Source: CAJXVY01 sp965660355 (GTDB lineage: Bacteria; Actinomycetota; Actinomycetes; Actinomycetales; Microbacteriaceae). From it: DNA of 64,000 nt. Position numbers and translations under genes: made by a program. The notes under the pieces were generated by a model. The model saw only the letters and a list, made by a program, of their open reading frames with translations. It ran no database searches and had not been told where the DNA came from. The DNA lies in the NCBI GenBank assembly GCA_965660355.1, contig CBFHZN010000001.1, positions 60,725 to 124,724 of the forward strand, given 5' to 3'. Below, piece after piece: positions 42,760 to 50,379 of the stretch (positions are counted from its first letter, which is position 1; each line of letters starts with the position of its first letter).

Positions 42760-44205
42760 ATGAGAAGAGCAAGAATCTTTGCAACACTCGGCCCCGCTGT
42801 GGCGAGTACTGAGAAAATCGAGGCCCTGATAGATGCAGGGATGAATGTCGCAAGGCTGAACATGAGCCATGGTGACCACGAAGTTCATTCCAAAAGCTAT
42901 GAAATGGTTCGAAACGCGTCCAAAAATACTGGGGCGGCTGTGGGTATCCTGGCTGATTTGCAGGGACCCAAAATCCGTCTTGGCAGGTTCAAAGATGACA
43001 TCAAGGTGAAGCTCAAGGTCGGAGATCCATTTGTGATCACCACCAGAGACATTCTGGGTGATGAGGATATTTGCTCCACCACGTTCAAAGGACTGTGTGG
43101 TGATGTGAATGCTGGAGATTTATTGCTAATTGATGATGGCAAGGTAACACTAAAAGCAGAAAAGGTGACCGATGACGAGGTTCATTGCAGCACTGTTATC
43201 GGTGGCAAGATATCAAACAATAAAGGCATAAACCTTCCAGGGGTTGCGGTGAACGTTCCCGCACTCAGCGAAAAGGATGAGGAAGATTTGCGCTGGGCGA
43301 TTCAAACAGGTGTGGACATCATCGCATTGAGTTTTGTAAGGAATTCCAAAGACATCTCCAGAGTGCACGAAATAATGAGCGAAGAGGGAAAATTCCTTCC
43401 TGTAATCGCAAAGATTGAGAAACCGCAGGCCGTCAATGCCCTAGAGGAAATCATTGATGCATTTGATGGAATCATGGTCGCCAGAGGTGATTTGGGGGTC
43501 GAGCTACCTCTGGAACAAGTGCCAATAGTGCAGAAAAGAGCTGTCGAATTGGCGAGAAGATGGGCGAAGCCTGTGGTTGTTGCCACTCAAATGCTTGAAA
43601 GCATGATTGATAGCCCAAGACCGACCAGAGCAGAGGCCAGCGATGTAGCGAATGCTGTTTTGGATGGTGCAGATGCGCTGATGCTAAGTGGCGAGACAAG
43701 TGTTGGCGAATTTCCGATTGAAACAGTCACCACAATGGCTCGCATTATTGCTAGCACTGAAGACAATGGCCTTGACCGAATTCCAGAGCTTGGAACCAAT
43801 CCGCACACCCACTCCGGTGCTGTTGTGAAGGCAGGGTTGGAAATTGCTGAGCTTTTGGGGTCGAAGTTTGTTTGCGTTTTCACCGAATCTGGAGACACCC
43901 TCAGAAGGGTTAGCAGACTCAGAAGCAAAACACCGGTTTTGGCTTTCACCCCTTCAGAAACCGTAAGGTCAAGACTGGCAATGGTCTGGGGAGCTCATAC
44001 CTATTTGGTCGAACAGGTAAAACACACTGACGAAATGATCAAGCAGGTGGATGAGCTGGTCCTAGCAGAAGGCTTATGCCGTATCGGTGACGAGGTGATT
44101 ATCGTCTCTGGTTCCCCTCCGGGAATACCGGGTAGCACCAACTCTCTGAGGGTTCACAGAGTTGGAGATGCTGTGCACATGGTTGCACCTGGATACAGCG
44201 TCTAA
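42760..44205 (+). CDS. pyk: Pyruvate kinase
   Basis: A 481-residue enzyme converting PEP and ADP to pyruvate and ATP. It has ATLGPAVASTEKIEALIDAGMNVARLNMSHG, ADLQGPKIRLG, the catalytic Lys in VIAKIEKPQAV, the metal-binding MVARGDLGVELPLEQVP and MLSGETSVGEFPIE. The C-terminal allosteric domain is present (GSPPGIPGSTNSLRVHRVG). ATG start 13 nt after gltD. The tRNA-Leu gene begins 3 nt beyond its stop on the other strand. Confidence 0.97.
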   Translation: MRRARIFATLGPAVASTEKIEALIDAGMNVARLNMSHGDHEVHSKSYEMVRNASKNTGAAVGILADLQGPKIRLGRFKDDIKVKLKVGDPFVITTRDILGDEDICSTTFKGLCGDVNAGDLLLIDDGKVTLKAEKVTDDEVHCSTVIGGKISNNKGINLPGVAVNVPALSEKDEEDLRWAIQTGVDIIALSFVRNSKDISRVHEIMSEEGKFLPVIAKIEKPQAVNALEEIIDAFDGIMVARGDLGVELPLEQVPIVQKRAVELARRWAKPVVVATQMLESMIDSPRPTRAEASDVANAVLDGADALMLSGETSVGEFPIETVTTMARIIASTEDNGLDRIPELGTNPHTHSGAVVKAGLEIAELLGSKFVCVFTESGDTLRRVSRLRSKTPVLAFTPSETVRSRLAMVWGAHTYLVEQVKHTDEMIKQVDELVLAEGLCRIGDEVIIVSGSPPGIPGSTNSLRVHRVGDAVHMVAPGYSV

Positions 44206-44208
44206 ATG

Positions 44209-44291
44209 TGCCGGAAGTGGGATTTGAACCCACACGCCCAATTGGACAAAGCATTTTGAGTGCTTCGCGTCTACCGTTCCGCCATTCCGGC
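44209..44291 (-). tRNA. tRNA-Leu (anticodon CAA)
   Basis: An 83-nt class II tRNA read on the minus strand. The acceptor stem GCCGGAA/TTCCGGC is perfect and followed by discriminator A; CCA is not encoded. The anticodon stem AAGCA/TGCTT holds the loop CTCAAAA, anticodon CAA, decoding TTG. The D-arm (GGCGGAACGGTAGACGC) and the long variable arm are typical of tRNA-Leu, and the T-arm is GTGGG/CCCAC around TTCAAAT. TTG leucine codons are common in the genes here, so this tRNA should be heavily used. Confidence 0.97.
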
Positions 44292-44301
44292 CAGCTGCTA
44301 A

Positions 44302-44307
44302 ATTCTA
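44302..44307 (-). promoter_or_regulatory. Candidate -10 box for tRNA-Leu
   Basis: On the minus strand the hexamer is TAGAAT, 10 nt before the mature 5' end of the tRNA, which would leave a leader of only a few nucleotides. No good -35 is seen at 16-18 nt. It lies in the 43-nt gap shared with the divergent response-regulator gene. Confidence 0.4.
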
Positions 44308-44334
44308 TGTTAATTCCCGCCCAAGGAGGTGCCT

Positions 44335-44925
44335 ATGACAGAAAAAGTTCGAATTCTCGTTGCGGAAGATGAGTCTCTGATCAGGTTGGACATTGTTGAA
44401 ACCCTAAAAGAAGCTGGCTATGACGTTGTTGCAGACGCCGGTGATGGTGAAGAAGCCTTGAGCCTCGCCTCAGAAAACGAGCCGGATTTGGCTGTTTTGG
44501 ATGTGAAAATGCCCAAGCTAGACGGAATAAGTGTTGCTCAAAAACTTCAAGATATGAGCATTCCCGTTGTCATGTTGACCAGTTTCAGCGACACCGACCT
44601 GGTTCAAAGAGCAACCGAGGCAGGAGCAATGGCTTATGTAGTGAAGCCGTTCAGCGCCAATGACCTGCTACCAGCAATTCAAATTGCATTATCTCGTGGC
44701 CAAGAGCTCATTGATTTAGAGGCTGAGATTGCTGATTTGTCAGAGCGTCTGGAGACCAGAAAACTACTCGATCGCGCCAAGGGGCTATTGCAGATTCAAA
44801 TGAAGCTGACAGAACCTGAGGCTTATCGATGGATGCAAAAAGCCAGCATGGACAGACGGCTTACCATCGCACAGGTGGCAGAGACTGTCATTAAGCAGTT
44901 GGGCGAGGACGAAGAAAATTCGTAA
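44335..44925 (+). CDS. pdtaR: ANTAR-domain response regulator (PdtaR-like)
   Basis: A 196-residue two-component regulator. The receiver domain (about 1-120) has the acidic pocket VAEDE, the phosphoacceptor Asp in AVLDVKMP, the switch Thr in VMLTSF and the Lys in YVVKPF. The C-terminal ANTAR RNA-binding domain (about 130-190) has ETRKLLDRAKGLLQIQMKLTEPEAYRWMQKASM. ANTAR proteins bind paired RNA hairpins to prevent termination. The ATG has AGGAGG 5 nt upstream; a GTG two codons earlier overlaps that site. Its sensor kinase (PdtaS type) is not nearby, as in M. tuberculosis. The 3' end overlaps the convergent thioesterase gene by 35 nt. Confidence 0.9.
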   Translation: MTEKVRILVAEDESLIRLDIVETLKEAGYDVVADAGDGEEALSLASENEPDLAVLDVKMPKLDGISVAQKLQDMSIPVVMLTSFSDTDLVQRATEAGAMAYVVKPFSANDLLPAIQIALSRGQELIDLEAEIADLSERLETRKLLDRAKGLLQIQMKLTEPEAYRWMQKASMDRRLTIAQVAETVIKQLGEDEENS

Positions 44926-45322
44926 TTCTCACCGTGGAAAGTAAATTTCCCTCATCATCAGTCATTTGGATTTGATGCGTTGTAAGAGTTCTGCCCAACT
45001 TAACAGCCTCGCAGGTTGCCGTGACATAGCCCTCAGAGCTTGATCGATGGTGTGAGGCATTGATTTCAATTCCTACCGCGTATCCCCAGGGGTGAGCATG
45101 AACATTGCTCGCCATGCTTCCAAGACTCTCTGCGATGACCACGTGTGCGCCACCGTGCAATATTCCAAGAGGCTGGGTGTTGCCTTCAACTGGCATTCTG
45201 GCGACAGCGCGCTCAGCACTTAGTTCGAGCAGTTCGATATTCATCCGTTCAGCGAGATGACCCATTCCTCGTGTATCTAACACCTCTTTGGCGTCGTCAC
45301 TTAACTTAGGCGGTTTGGTCAT
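44891..45322 (-). CDS. Hotdog-fold thioesterase (PaaI/YdiI family)
   Basis: A 143-residue acyl-CoA thioesterase-like protein. The hotdog signature NTQPLGILHGGAHVVIAESLGSMAS with HGG and a downstream catalytic-position Glu, then GIEINASHHRS and VRITNFLRP, match the PaaI/YdiI/menaquinone-associated group. The substrate cannot be told; a DHNA-CoA hydrolase role is possible. The ATG follows GAGGAG at 10-nt spacing; a TTG six codons upstream would lie within that site. It is divergent from polA (32-nt gap) and convergent with the ANTAR regulator. Confidence 0.88.
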   Translation of the reverse strand: MTKPPKLSDDAKEVLDTRGMGHLAERMNIELLELSAERAVARMPVEGNTQPLGILHGGAHVVIAESLGSMASNVHAHPWGYAVGIEINASHHRSSSEGYVTATCEAVKLGRTLTTHQIQMTDDEGNLLSTVRITNFLRPRPTA

Positions 45323-45354
45323 AGCTTGGTTGCTCCTCAAACTAGGCTGTTGGC

Positions 45355-47967
45355 ATGGCTTCTGATAATTCTACTCTGCTCCTGATTGACGGTCACTCAT
45401 TGGCGTTTAGGGCGTTTTATGCACTGAATCCGGAAAGCTTTAAAACAGATGCCGGACAACACACGAACGCTGTGCACGGTTTCGTTTCCATGCTTTTGAA
45501 CATTCTGGAAAAGCAAAAACCAAGTCATATCGCGGTAGCTTTTGATCTCGGAAGAGAGAGCTTCAGAACCGAGGAGTACCCAGAATATAAGGGCACTCGT
45601 GGTGAGACTCCTGAGGAATTTATAGGGCAGACCGAAATTCTCGCTGAGGTTCTCAGCGCCATGGGGATTAAGTCAATTACTCGCGAAAACTATGAAGCTG
45701 ATGACCTCATTGCCTCGCTCGTTGAACAGGGGGAGCAATCAGGCATGGATGTGTTGGTTGTTAGCGGAGATAGAGATACCTTCCAGCTAATTAGTGATCG
45801 GACAACAGTTTTGTACCCCGTCAAAGGAGTTCTAAATCTTGCGCGGATGACTGACGAGGCTGTCTATGAGAAATACGGAGTCCACGCAAATCAGTATCCA
45901 GACCTGGCAGCACTAGTTGGTGAAACCAGTGATAACTTGCCTGGGGTACCTGGTGTGGGGCCGAAAACCGCAGCAAAGTGGATCCAAGAATATGGCTCCC
46001 TTGATGCAATCTTGGAAAATAGAGATGCAATAGGCGGAAAAGTAGGGGAAAGCCTCCGAGAAAACGTCGACAAGGCCTTACGGAATCGAAGGCTGAACCG
46101 GCTGGTCAGAGAACTCGAGTTTGAGTTTCAGGTGACCGAATTGGGTTCCAAATCAGTGGATGAACAACTAATTACTGAACTATTTGGAAAGCTTCAGTTC
46201 AAAACTCTGCTAACCAGAGTGCTGAAGCTGCGAGGCGCAAATGGTTCACAGGTCAGTTCTTTTACTGAGCTAGTTGAGACCAAGCCAGATAACTTGGAAC
46301 TACCGGAGGCTCAAACTCTTGACGGGGAAGAACTTATAAAAAACCTTAGAGGTGAAAACGCCGCAATTGACATCGAGTTTTCAGAGACACTTATTGGCTT
46401 TAGTGCCTTCAACGGCAGTTCTTTTATATGGAACGGCGAGCAACCACAACCAATTCTTGACTACCTCTCAGCAGATGAGCCAAAGATTATCTGGAATAGC
46501 AAGCTAATCGAAAGACGTCTCAAACTGGCAGGTTACTCACTCTCTGGAGTAGTGGGTGACCCGCTCCTATCCGCATATCTGTTAGATCCAGCAGCCAGGG
46601 ATTACACAATTGGAGAACTCGCAAAAGAGTATTTGGACTATCAAATAGAAGAACAAACCCTGCTGGATACAAAAAATCCTGCTGAGCTGGTTTGGCTTAT
46701 CTGGCTATTGGATGAATTACTTAATACAAAGCTAGAGAAAACGGCCCAACTGAAGGTTTTGAAAGACATCGAGTTACCTGCAAGTAGGTCTTTAGCAACG
46801 ATGGAAGTAAATGGTATTTCTCTTAATCAATCTCAACTAGATGCTTTCCGCGAAGAGCTAACAAATGAAGTCAATGAAATTGCAAAGGAAGCCTTTGAAA
46901 TCATTGGACAGGAGATAAACCTCGCAAGCCCAAAACAACTTCAGAAGGTGCTGTTTGAAGATCTTGGCATGAAGGGAACGAAGGCTGTAAAAACTGGATA
47001 TTCAACAAACGCTGAAGCCTTAGCAACACTTTATGAGCAAACGGAACATCCATTTTTAGAAAAACTCTTGAATCATCGAGAGGTCAATAAAACCAAACAA
47101 ATAGCAGAGACTATTTTGCAGGCTGTTGATGATGATGGCCGAATTCGAACAACCTATGTTCAAACTGGAACTAGCACCGGAAGACTTAGCAGTGAGAATC
47201 CGAACCTTCAAAACATACCCATCAAAAGTAAGCGTGGTCAGCGAATCAGAGCCGCATTTACCAACGGAGAAAAGTTTGAGGGATTACTAACCGCTGATTA
47301 TTCACAAATTGAGATGAGAATCATGGCCCACCTCTCAGGGGATGAGTCATTGATACAGGCTTTCAAAGATGGTGAGGATTTGCATAACTATGTGGGGGCA
47401 AGAATCTTTGATGTTGAACCTGATCAAGTTAATCCAGAAATGCGCAGCAAGGTTAAGGCGATGAGCTATGGCTTGGTTTATGGACTGAGTGAATACGGAT
47501 TAGCCAAGCAGCTAAGAATTCCAAATGCTGAAGCAAAGCAGTTGATGACTGATTATTTTGCAAGGTTTGGTGGGGTTAGAGACTATCTTTCGACAGTTGT
47601 TGAAAAAGCTAAGTCGTTGGGCTTTACGGTCACTGAGTATGGACGACGCAGACCCTTCCCGGATCTCAATTCGAAGATCTTTCAGGTGCGAGAAAATGCA
47701 CGCAGAGCCGCCCTGAACGCCCCCATACAAGGAACGGCAGCAGACATTATGAAAATTGCGATGAATCAAATTCATCAGCAAACCGAGCATTTGCAATCGC
47801 AGATGCTACTGCAGGTGCATGATGAATTGGTTTTTGAAGTTTATCCGGGGGAGCGCGAAGAATTGACTGATACCGTCACCAGGGTCATGTCTGAGGCCGC
47901 AACACTAAGTGTTCCATTGGATGTGCAAATTGGGTTTGGTGCGAATTGGGATGAAGCAGGACATTGA
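45355..47967 (+). CDS. polA: DNA polymerase I
   Basis: An 870-residue repair and Okazaki-fragment-processing polymerase. The N-terminal 5'-3' exonuclease domain (LLLIDGHSLAFRAFYAL, SGDRDTFQLIS, GVPGVGPKTA) is intact. The middle 3'-5' exonuclease domain is degenerate: a DIE is retained in AAIDIEFSE, but the later Asp positions read NSKLIERRL and LVWLIWLLDE, so proofreading is very probably lost, as in Actinobacteria and Taq. Polymerase motifs are complete (TADYSQIEMRIMAHLSGD, motif B RSKVKAMSYGLVYGLSEYG, LLQVHDELVFEV). The 3' end overlaps the HPr-like gene by 4 nt. Confidence 0.96.
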   Translation: MASDNSTLLLIDGHSLAFRAFYALNPESFKTDAGQHTNAVHGFVSMLLNILEKQKPSHIAVAFDLGRESFRTEEYPEYKGTRGETPEEFIGQTEILAEVLSAMGIKSITRENYEADDLIASLVEQGEQSGMDVLVVSGDRDTFQLISDRTTVLYPVKGVLNLARMTDEAVYEKYGVHANQYPDLAALVGETSDNLPGVPGVGPKTAAKWIQEYGSLDAILENRDAIGGKVGESLRENVDKALRNRRLNRLVRELEFEFQVTELGSKSVDEQLITELFGKLQFKTLLTRVLKLRGANGSQVSSFTELVETKPDNLELPEAQTLDGEELIKNLRGENAAIDIEFSETLIGFSAFNGSSFIWNGEQPQPILDYLSADEPKIIWNSKLIERRLKLAGYSLSGVVGDPLLSAYLLDPAARDYTIGELAKEYLDYQIEEQTLLDTKNPAELVWLIWLLDELLNTKLEKTAQLKVLKDIELPASRSLATMEVNGISLNQSQLDAFREELTNEVNEIAKEAFEIIGQEINLASPKQLQKVLFEDLGMKGTKAVKTGYSTNAEALATLYEQTEHPFLEKLLNHREVNKTKQIAETILQAVDDDGRIRTTYVQTGTSTGRLSSENPNLQNIPIKSKRGQRIRAAFTNGEKFEGLLTADYSQIEMRIMAHLSGDESLIQAFKDGEDLHNYVGARIFDVEPDQVNPEMRSKVKAMSYGLVYGLSEYGLAKQLRIPNAEAKQLMTDYFARFGGVRDYLSTVVEKAKSLGFTVTEYGRRRPFPDLNSKIFQVRENARRAALNAPIQGTAADIMKIAMNQIHQQTEHLQSQMLLQVHDELVFEVYPGEREELTDTVTRVMSEAATLSVPLDVQIGFGANWDEAGH

Positions 47968-48209
47968 ATCGGATTGAGATAAAGGTATTGATTGAGGAAG
48001 GCCTGCATACCAGGCCCGCAAGTCGGATTTCAGAATTATTTGAGGGCATTGAAGGTCGAATCTTGACCCAAAGTGGGGAGGCATCGCTCTCGAGCATGCT
48101 TTCGATGATGACACTTGGTATTGAAAAAGGTGAAAACGTAGTCATTGAAACACCCATCGAATTAGATGAGGAACTACTTCAAAAACTCATTGGCATCTTG
48201 CAAGGATAG
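47964..48209 (+). CDS. HPr-family phosphocarrier protein
   Basis: An 81-residue protein aligning along its length with HPr of the phosphotransferase system. The active-site motif GLHTRPAS places the phosphoryl-accepting His at residue 15 and the conserved Arg at 17, exactly as in HPr. ASLSSMLSMMTLGIEKGENVVIE matches the Ser46 helix and following strand, with Ser44 at the regulatory position. The TTG start overlaps the polA stop by 4 nt (TTGA). No enzyme I or PTS permease is in the window, so whether it serves sugar uptake or a regulatory branch is unknown. Confidence 0.85.
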   Translation: MNRIEIKVLIEEGLHTRPASRISELFEGIEGRILTQSGEASLSSMLSMMTLGIEKGENVVIETPIELDEELLQKLIGILQG

Positions 48210-48214
48210 TGCTA

Positions 48215-48243
48215 TTGCTATCAATCACTTTAGAGACTAGAAT
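48215..48243 (+). promoter_or_regulatory. rpsA promoter
   Basis: TTGCTA and TAGAAT are separated by exactly 17 nt, a good sigma-70-type pair beginning 6 nt after the HPr-like stop. The predicted start near 48250 gives rpsA a leader of about 70 nt. This is the clearest promoter in the window. Confidence 0.65.
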
Positions 48244-48272
48244 CTTCTAGGCTTCGCCACCCCATGTCCATC

Positions 48273-48286
48273 GCCGAGAAATCGGC
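48273..48286 (+). promoter_or_regulatory. GNRA-capped hairpin in the rpsA leader
   Basis: GCCGA and TCGGC form a perfect 5-bp stem closed by a GAAA tetraloop, in the predicted leader 33 nt before the rpsA ATG. S1 represses its own translation in Escherichia coli through leader structure with a weak Shine-Dalgarno site. The GGAG here is 11 nt from the ATG, also weak. A comparable role is inference. Confidence 0.45.
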
Positions 48287-48319
48287 CCGAGAATAAATAA
48301 AAATGGAGTACATATCTCT

Positions 48320-49759
48320 ATGTCATCAAAACCAGCTGCCAACTCAATCACAGTAAACGACATCGGAAGCAATGAAGACTTCCTAAAGGCAGTTGAGGAA
48401 ACACTCAAGTTTTTCAATGACGGCGACCTAATCGAAGGAACCGTTGTAAAAATAGACCGCGACGAGGTGTTGCTCGACGTTGGCTACAAAACCGAGGGCG
48501 TTATCCCCTCCCGTGAACTTTCAATTCGCCAAGACGCCAGCCCAGACGAGATTGTGAAGCCTGGAGACAAGGTGGAGGCCCTGGTTCTTCAAAAGGAAGA
48601 CAAAGAGGGACGACTGATTCTTTCCAAGAAGCGTGCACAGTATGAGCGCGCATGGGGAGATGTCGAAAAGATCAAGGAAGCCGACGGCGTCGTCAAAGGC
48701 GTGGTTATCGAGGTTGTGAAGGGTGGACTAATCGTAGACATTGGGCTTCGTGGATTCTTACCAGCATCTCTGATTGAACTTCGCAGGGTTCGCGATCTTT
48801 CGCCATACCTGGGCGAGGAAATGGATGCCAAAATTTTGGAGCTGGATAAAAACCGCAACAACGTGGTTTTGTCTCGCAGAGCTCTGCTAGAGGAATCTCA
48901 GTCAGCATCACGCTCAACATTGCTAAACGATCTAGCCAAAGGCCAGGTCCGCACCGGAACGGTCTCATCGATTGTCAACTTCGGTGCATTTATTGATCTG
49001 GGTGGTGTTGATGGCCTTGTTCACGTGAGCGAGCTCAGCTGGAAGCACATCGACCACGCCAGCGAGGTTGTTGAGGTTGGCCAAGAGGTAACAGTTGAGG
49101 TTTTGGAGATTGACAATGACCGCGAACGAGTTTCACTGTCATTGAAGGCAACCCAGGAAGACCCATGGCAGCTATTCGCTAGAACTCACGCGATCGGTCA
49201 GTACACACCAGGAAAAATCACAAAGATTGTTCCATTTGGTGCCTTTGTAAGGGTTGCAGATGGAATTGAAGGATTGGTCCACATCTCTGAGCTATCCAGT
49301 AAACACATCGAACACGCCGACCAGGTTGTTGATGTAAACCAGGAAGTTTTTGTGAAGCTGATTGACATAGACCTTGAGCGACGCCGCATTAGCCTAAGTC
49401 TTAAGCAGGCCAGTGAAGAGGTTGACCCAGAGGGCAGTGACTTCAACCCCGTGCTTTATGGAATGAGCGCTGAGTATGACGATCAGGGTAATTACAAATA
49501 CCCTGAGGGCTTTGACCCTGAAACCAATGAGTGGAAATCAGGATACGAGGAAGCTCGCGCCAAATGGGAGAGTGAATACTCAGAGGCCCAGCAACGCTGG
49601 GAGCTTCACAAGACCCAGGTCAAGGAAATCAACGCTCGTTTAGCCGATGTCCCAGAGACCGCTCCAGAGCAAACCAACTCCAAGGAATCTGATGCAGGAA
49701 CCCTGGCAGAGGATGAGTCTTTGGCAGCGCTGAGGGACAAGCTCAGTCAAGGAGAATAA
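48320..49759 (+). CDS. rpsA: 30S ribosomal protein S1
   Basis: A 479-residue mRNA-binding ribosomal protein with four S1 repeats. These begin near residues 35 (DLIEGTVVKIDRDEVLLDVG), 120 (GVVKGVVIEVVKGGLIVDIG), 205 (GQVRTGTVSSIVNFGAFIDLG) and 290 (GQYTPGKITKIVPFGAFVRV). An acidic C-terminal region follows. Repeats 3 and 4 carry the classic GLVHVSELSWKHI-type ending. The four-repeat architecture is typical of Actinobacteria (six in Escherichia coli). ATG start after a structured leader with its own promoter; coaE begins 6 nt after the stop. Confidence 0.97.
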   Translation: MSSKPAANSITVNDIGSNEDFLKAVEETLKFFNDGDLIEGTVVKIDRDEVLLDVGYKTEGVIPSRELSIRQDASPDEIVKPGDKVEALVLQKEDKEGRLILSKKRAQYERAWGDVEKIKEADGVVKGVVIEVVKGGLIVDIGLRGFLPASLIELRRVRDLSPYLGEEMDAKILELDKNRNNVVLSRRALLEESQSASRSTLLNDLAKGQVRTGTVSSIVNFGAFIDLGGVDGLVHVSELSWKHIDHASEVVEVGQEVTVEVLEIDNDRERVSLSLKATQEDPWQLFARTHAIGQYTPGKITKIVPFGAFVRVADGIEGLVHISELSSKHIEHADQVVDVNQEVFVKLIDIDLERRRISLSLKQASEEVDPEGSDFNPVLYGMSAEYDDQGNYKYPEGFDPETNEWKSGYEEARAKWESEYSEAQQRWELHKTQVKEINARLADVPETAPEQTNSKESDAGTLAEDESLAALRDKLSQGE

Positions 49760-49765
49760 GCGCCA

Positions 49766-50377
49766 ATGGCGGATCTTCTGGTCGCTCTGACCGGCGGAAT
49801 TGCCAGCGGTAAATCAACTGTTTCCGCAATGCTTGAAAAATTCGGTGCCACCGTAATCGATTCAGACTTAGTCGCCAGAGAAGTCGTCGCCCCAGGTTCT
49901 GAGGGAGCAGAGGAAATCGCCAACGTCTTTGGTGAAGATTTATTCACAGAAGGTCGGCTGAACAGGGCTAAGCTTGCTGAAATCGTTTTCGCAGATGAGC
50001 AAAAAAGGCTCAAACTCGAAAATATCCTGCACCCATTGATTCGAGCTCGTTCCGCCAATTTATTTGACAAAGCCGAAGGAGTGGTGATTTACCAAATCCC
50101 CTTGCTTGTGGAATCTAAGCACGAATACCAATTTGATTACGTGGTAACTGTAGAAGCCTCCGAACAAACCAGAATCAAACGCCTGATTGAAACAAGAGAC
50201 ATGACGGAAACGGAGGCGGTATCAAGACTTTCTTCACAGGCTTCCCGAGAAGCCAGAGAAGAAATGGCTAATCATGTGATTGATAGCGACTGTACGCTTG
50301 TCGAGCTTGAAATGGCAGTAAATCAGCTATGGAATGAATTAGAGGAAATGAGAAAACAGAAATTGGGGTTTAGCTAA
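49766..50377 (+). CDS. coaE: Dephospho-CoA kinase
   Basis: A 203-residue P-loop kinase performing the last step of coenzyme A synthesis. The Walker A is LTGGIASGKSTVSAML near the N-terminus, followed by DSDLVAREVVAPGSEG, the HPLIRAR helix and VIYQIPLLVESKHEYQFDYVVTV. It lacks the C-terminal GrpB/UPF0157 fusion found in some mycobacterial CoaE. rpsA-coaE-uvrB is a conserved actinobacterial order. uvrB starts 2 nt after its stop. Confidence 0.96.
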   Translation: MADLLVALTGGIASGKSTVSAMLEKFGATVIDSDLVAREVVAPGSEGAEEIANVFGEDLFTEGRLNRAKLAEIVFADEQKRLKLENILHPLIRARSANLFDKAEGVVIYQIPLLVESKHEYQFDYVVTVEASEQTRIKRLIETRDMTETEAVSRLSSQASREAREEMANHVIDSDCTLVELEMAVNQLWNELEEMRKQKLGFS

Positions 50378-50379
50378 AG

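Noticed and set aside
45355..47967. PolA proofreading loss as a novel feature
   Set aside because: Degenerate 3'-5' exonuclease domains in PolA are well known in Actinobacteria and other groups.
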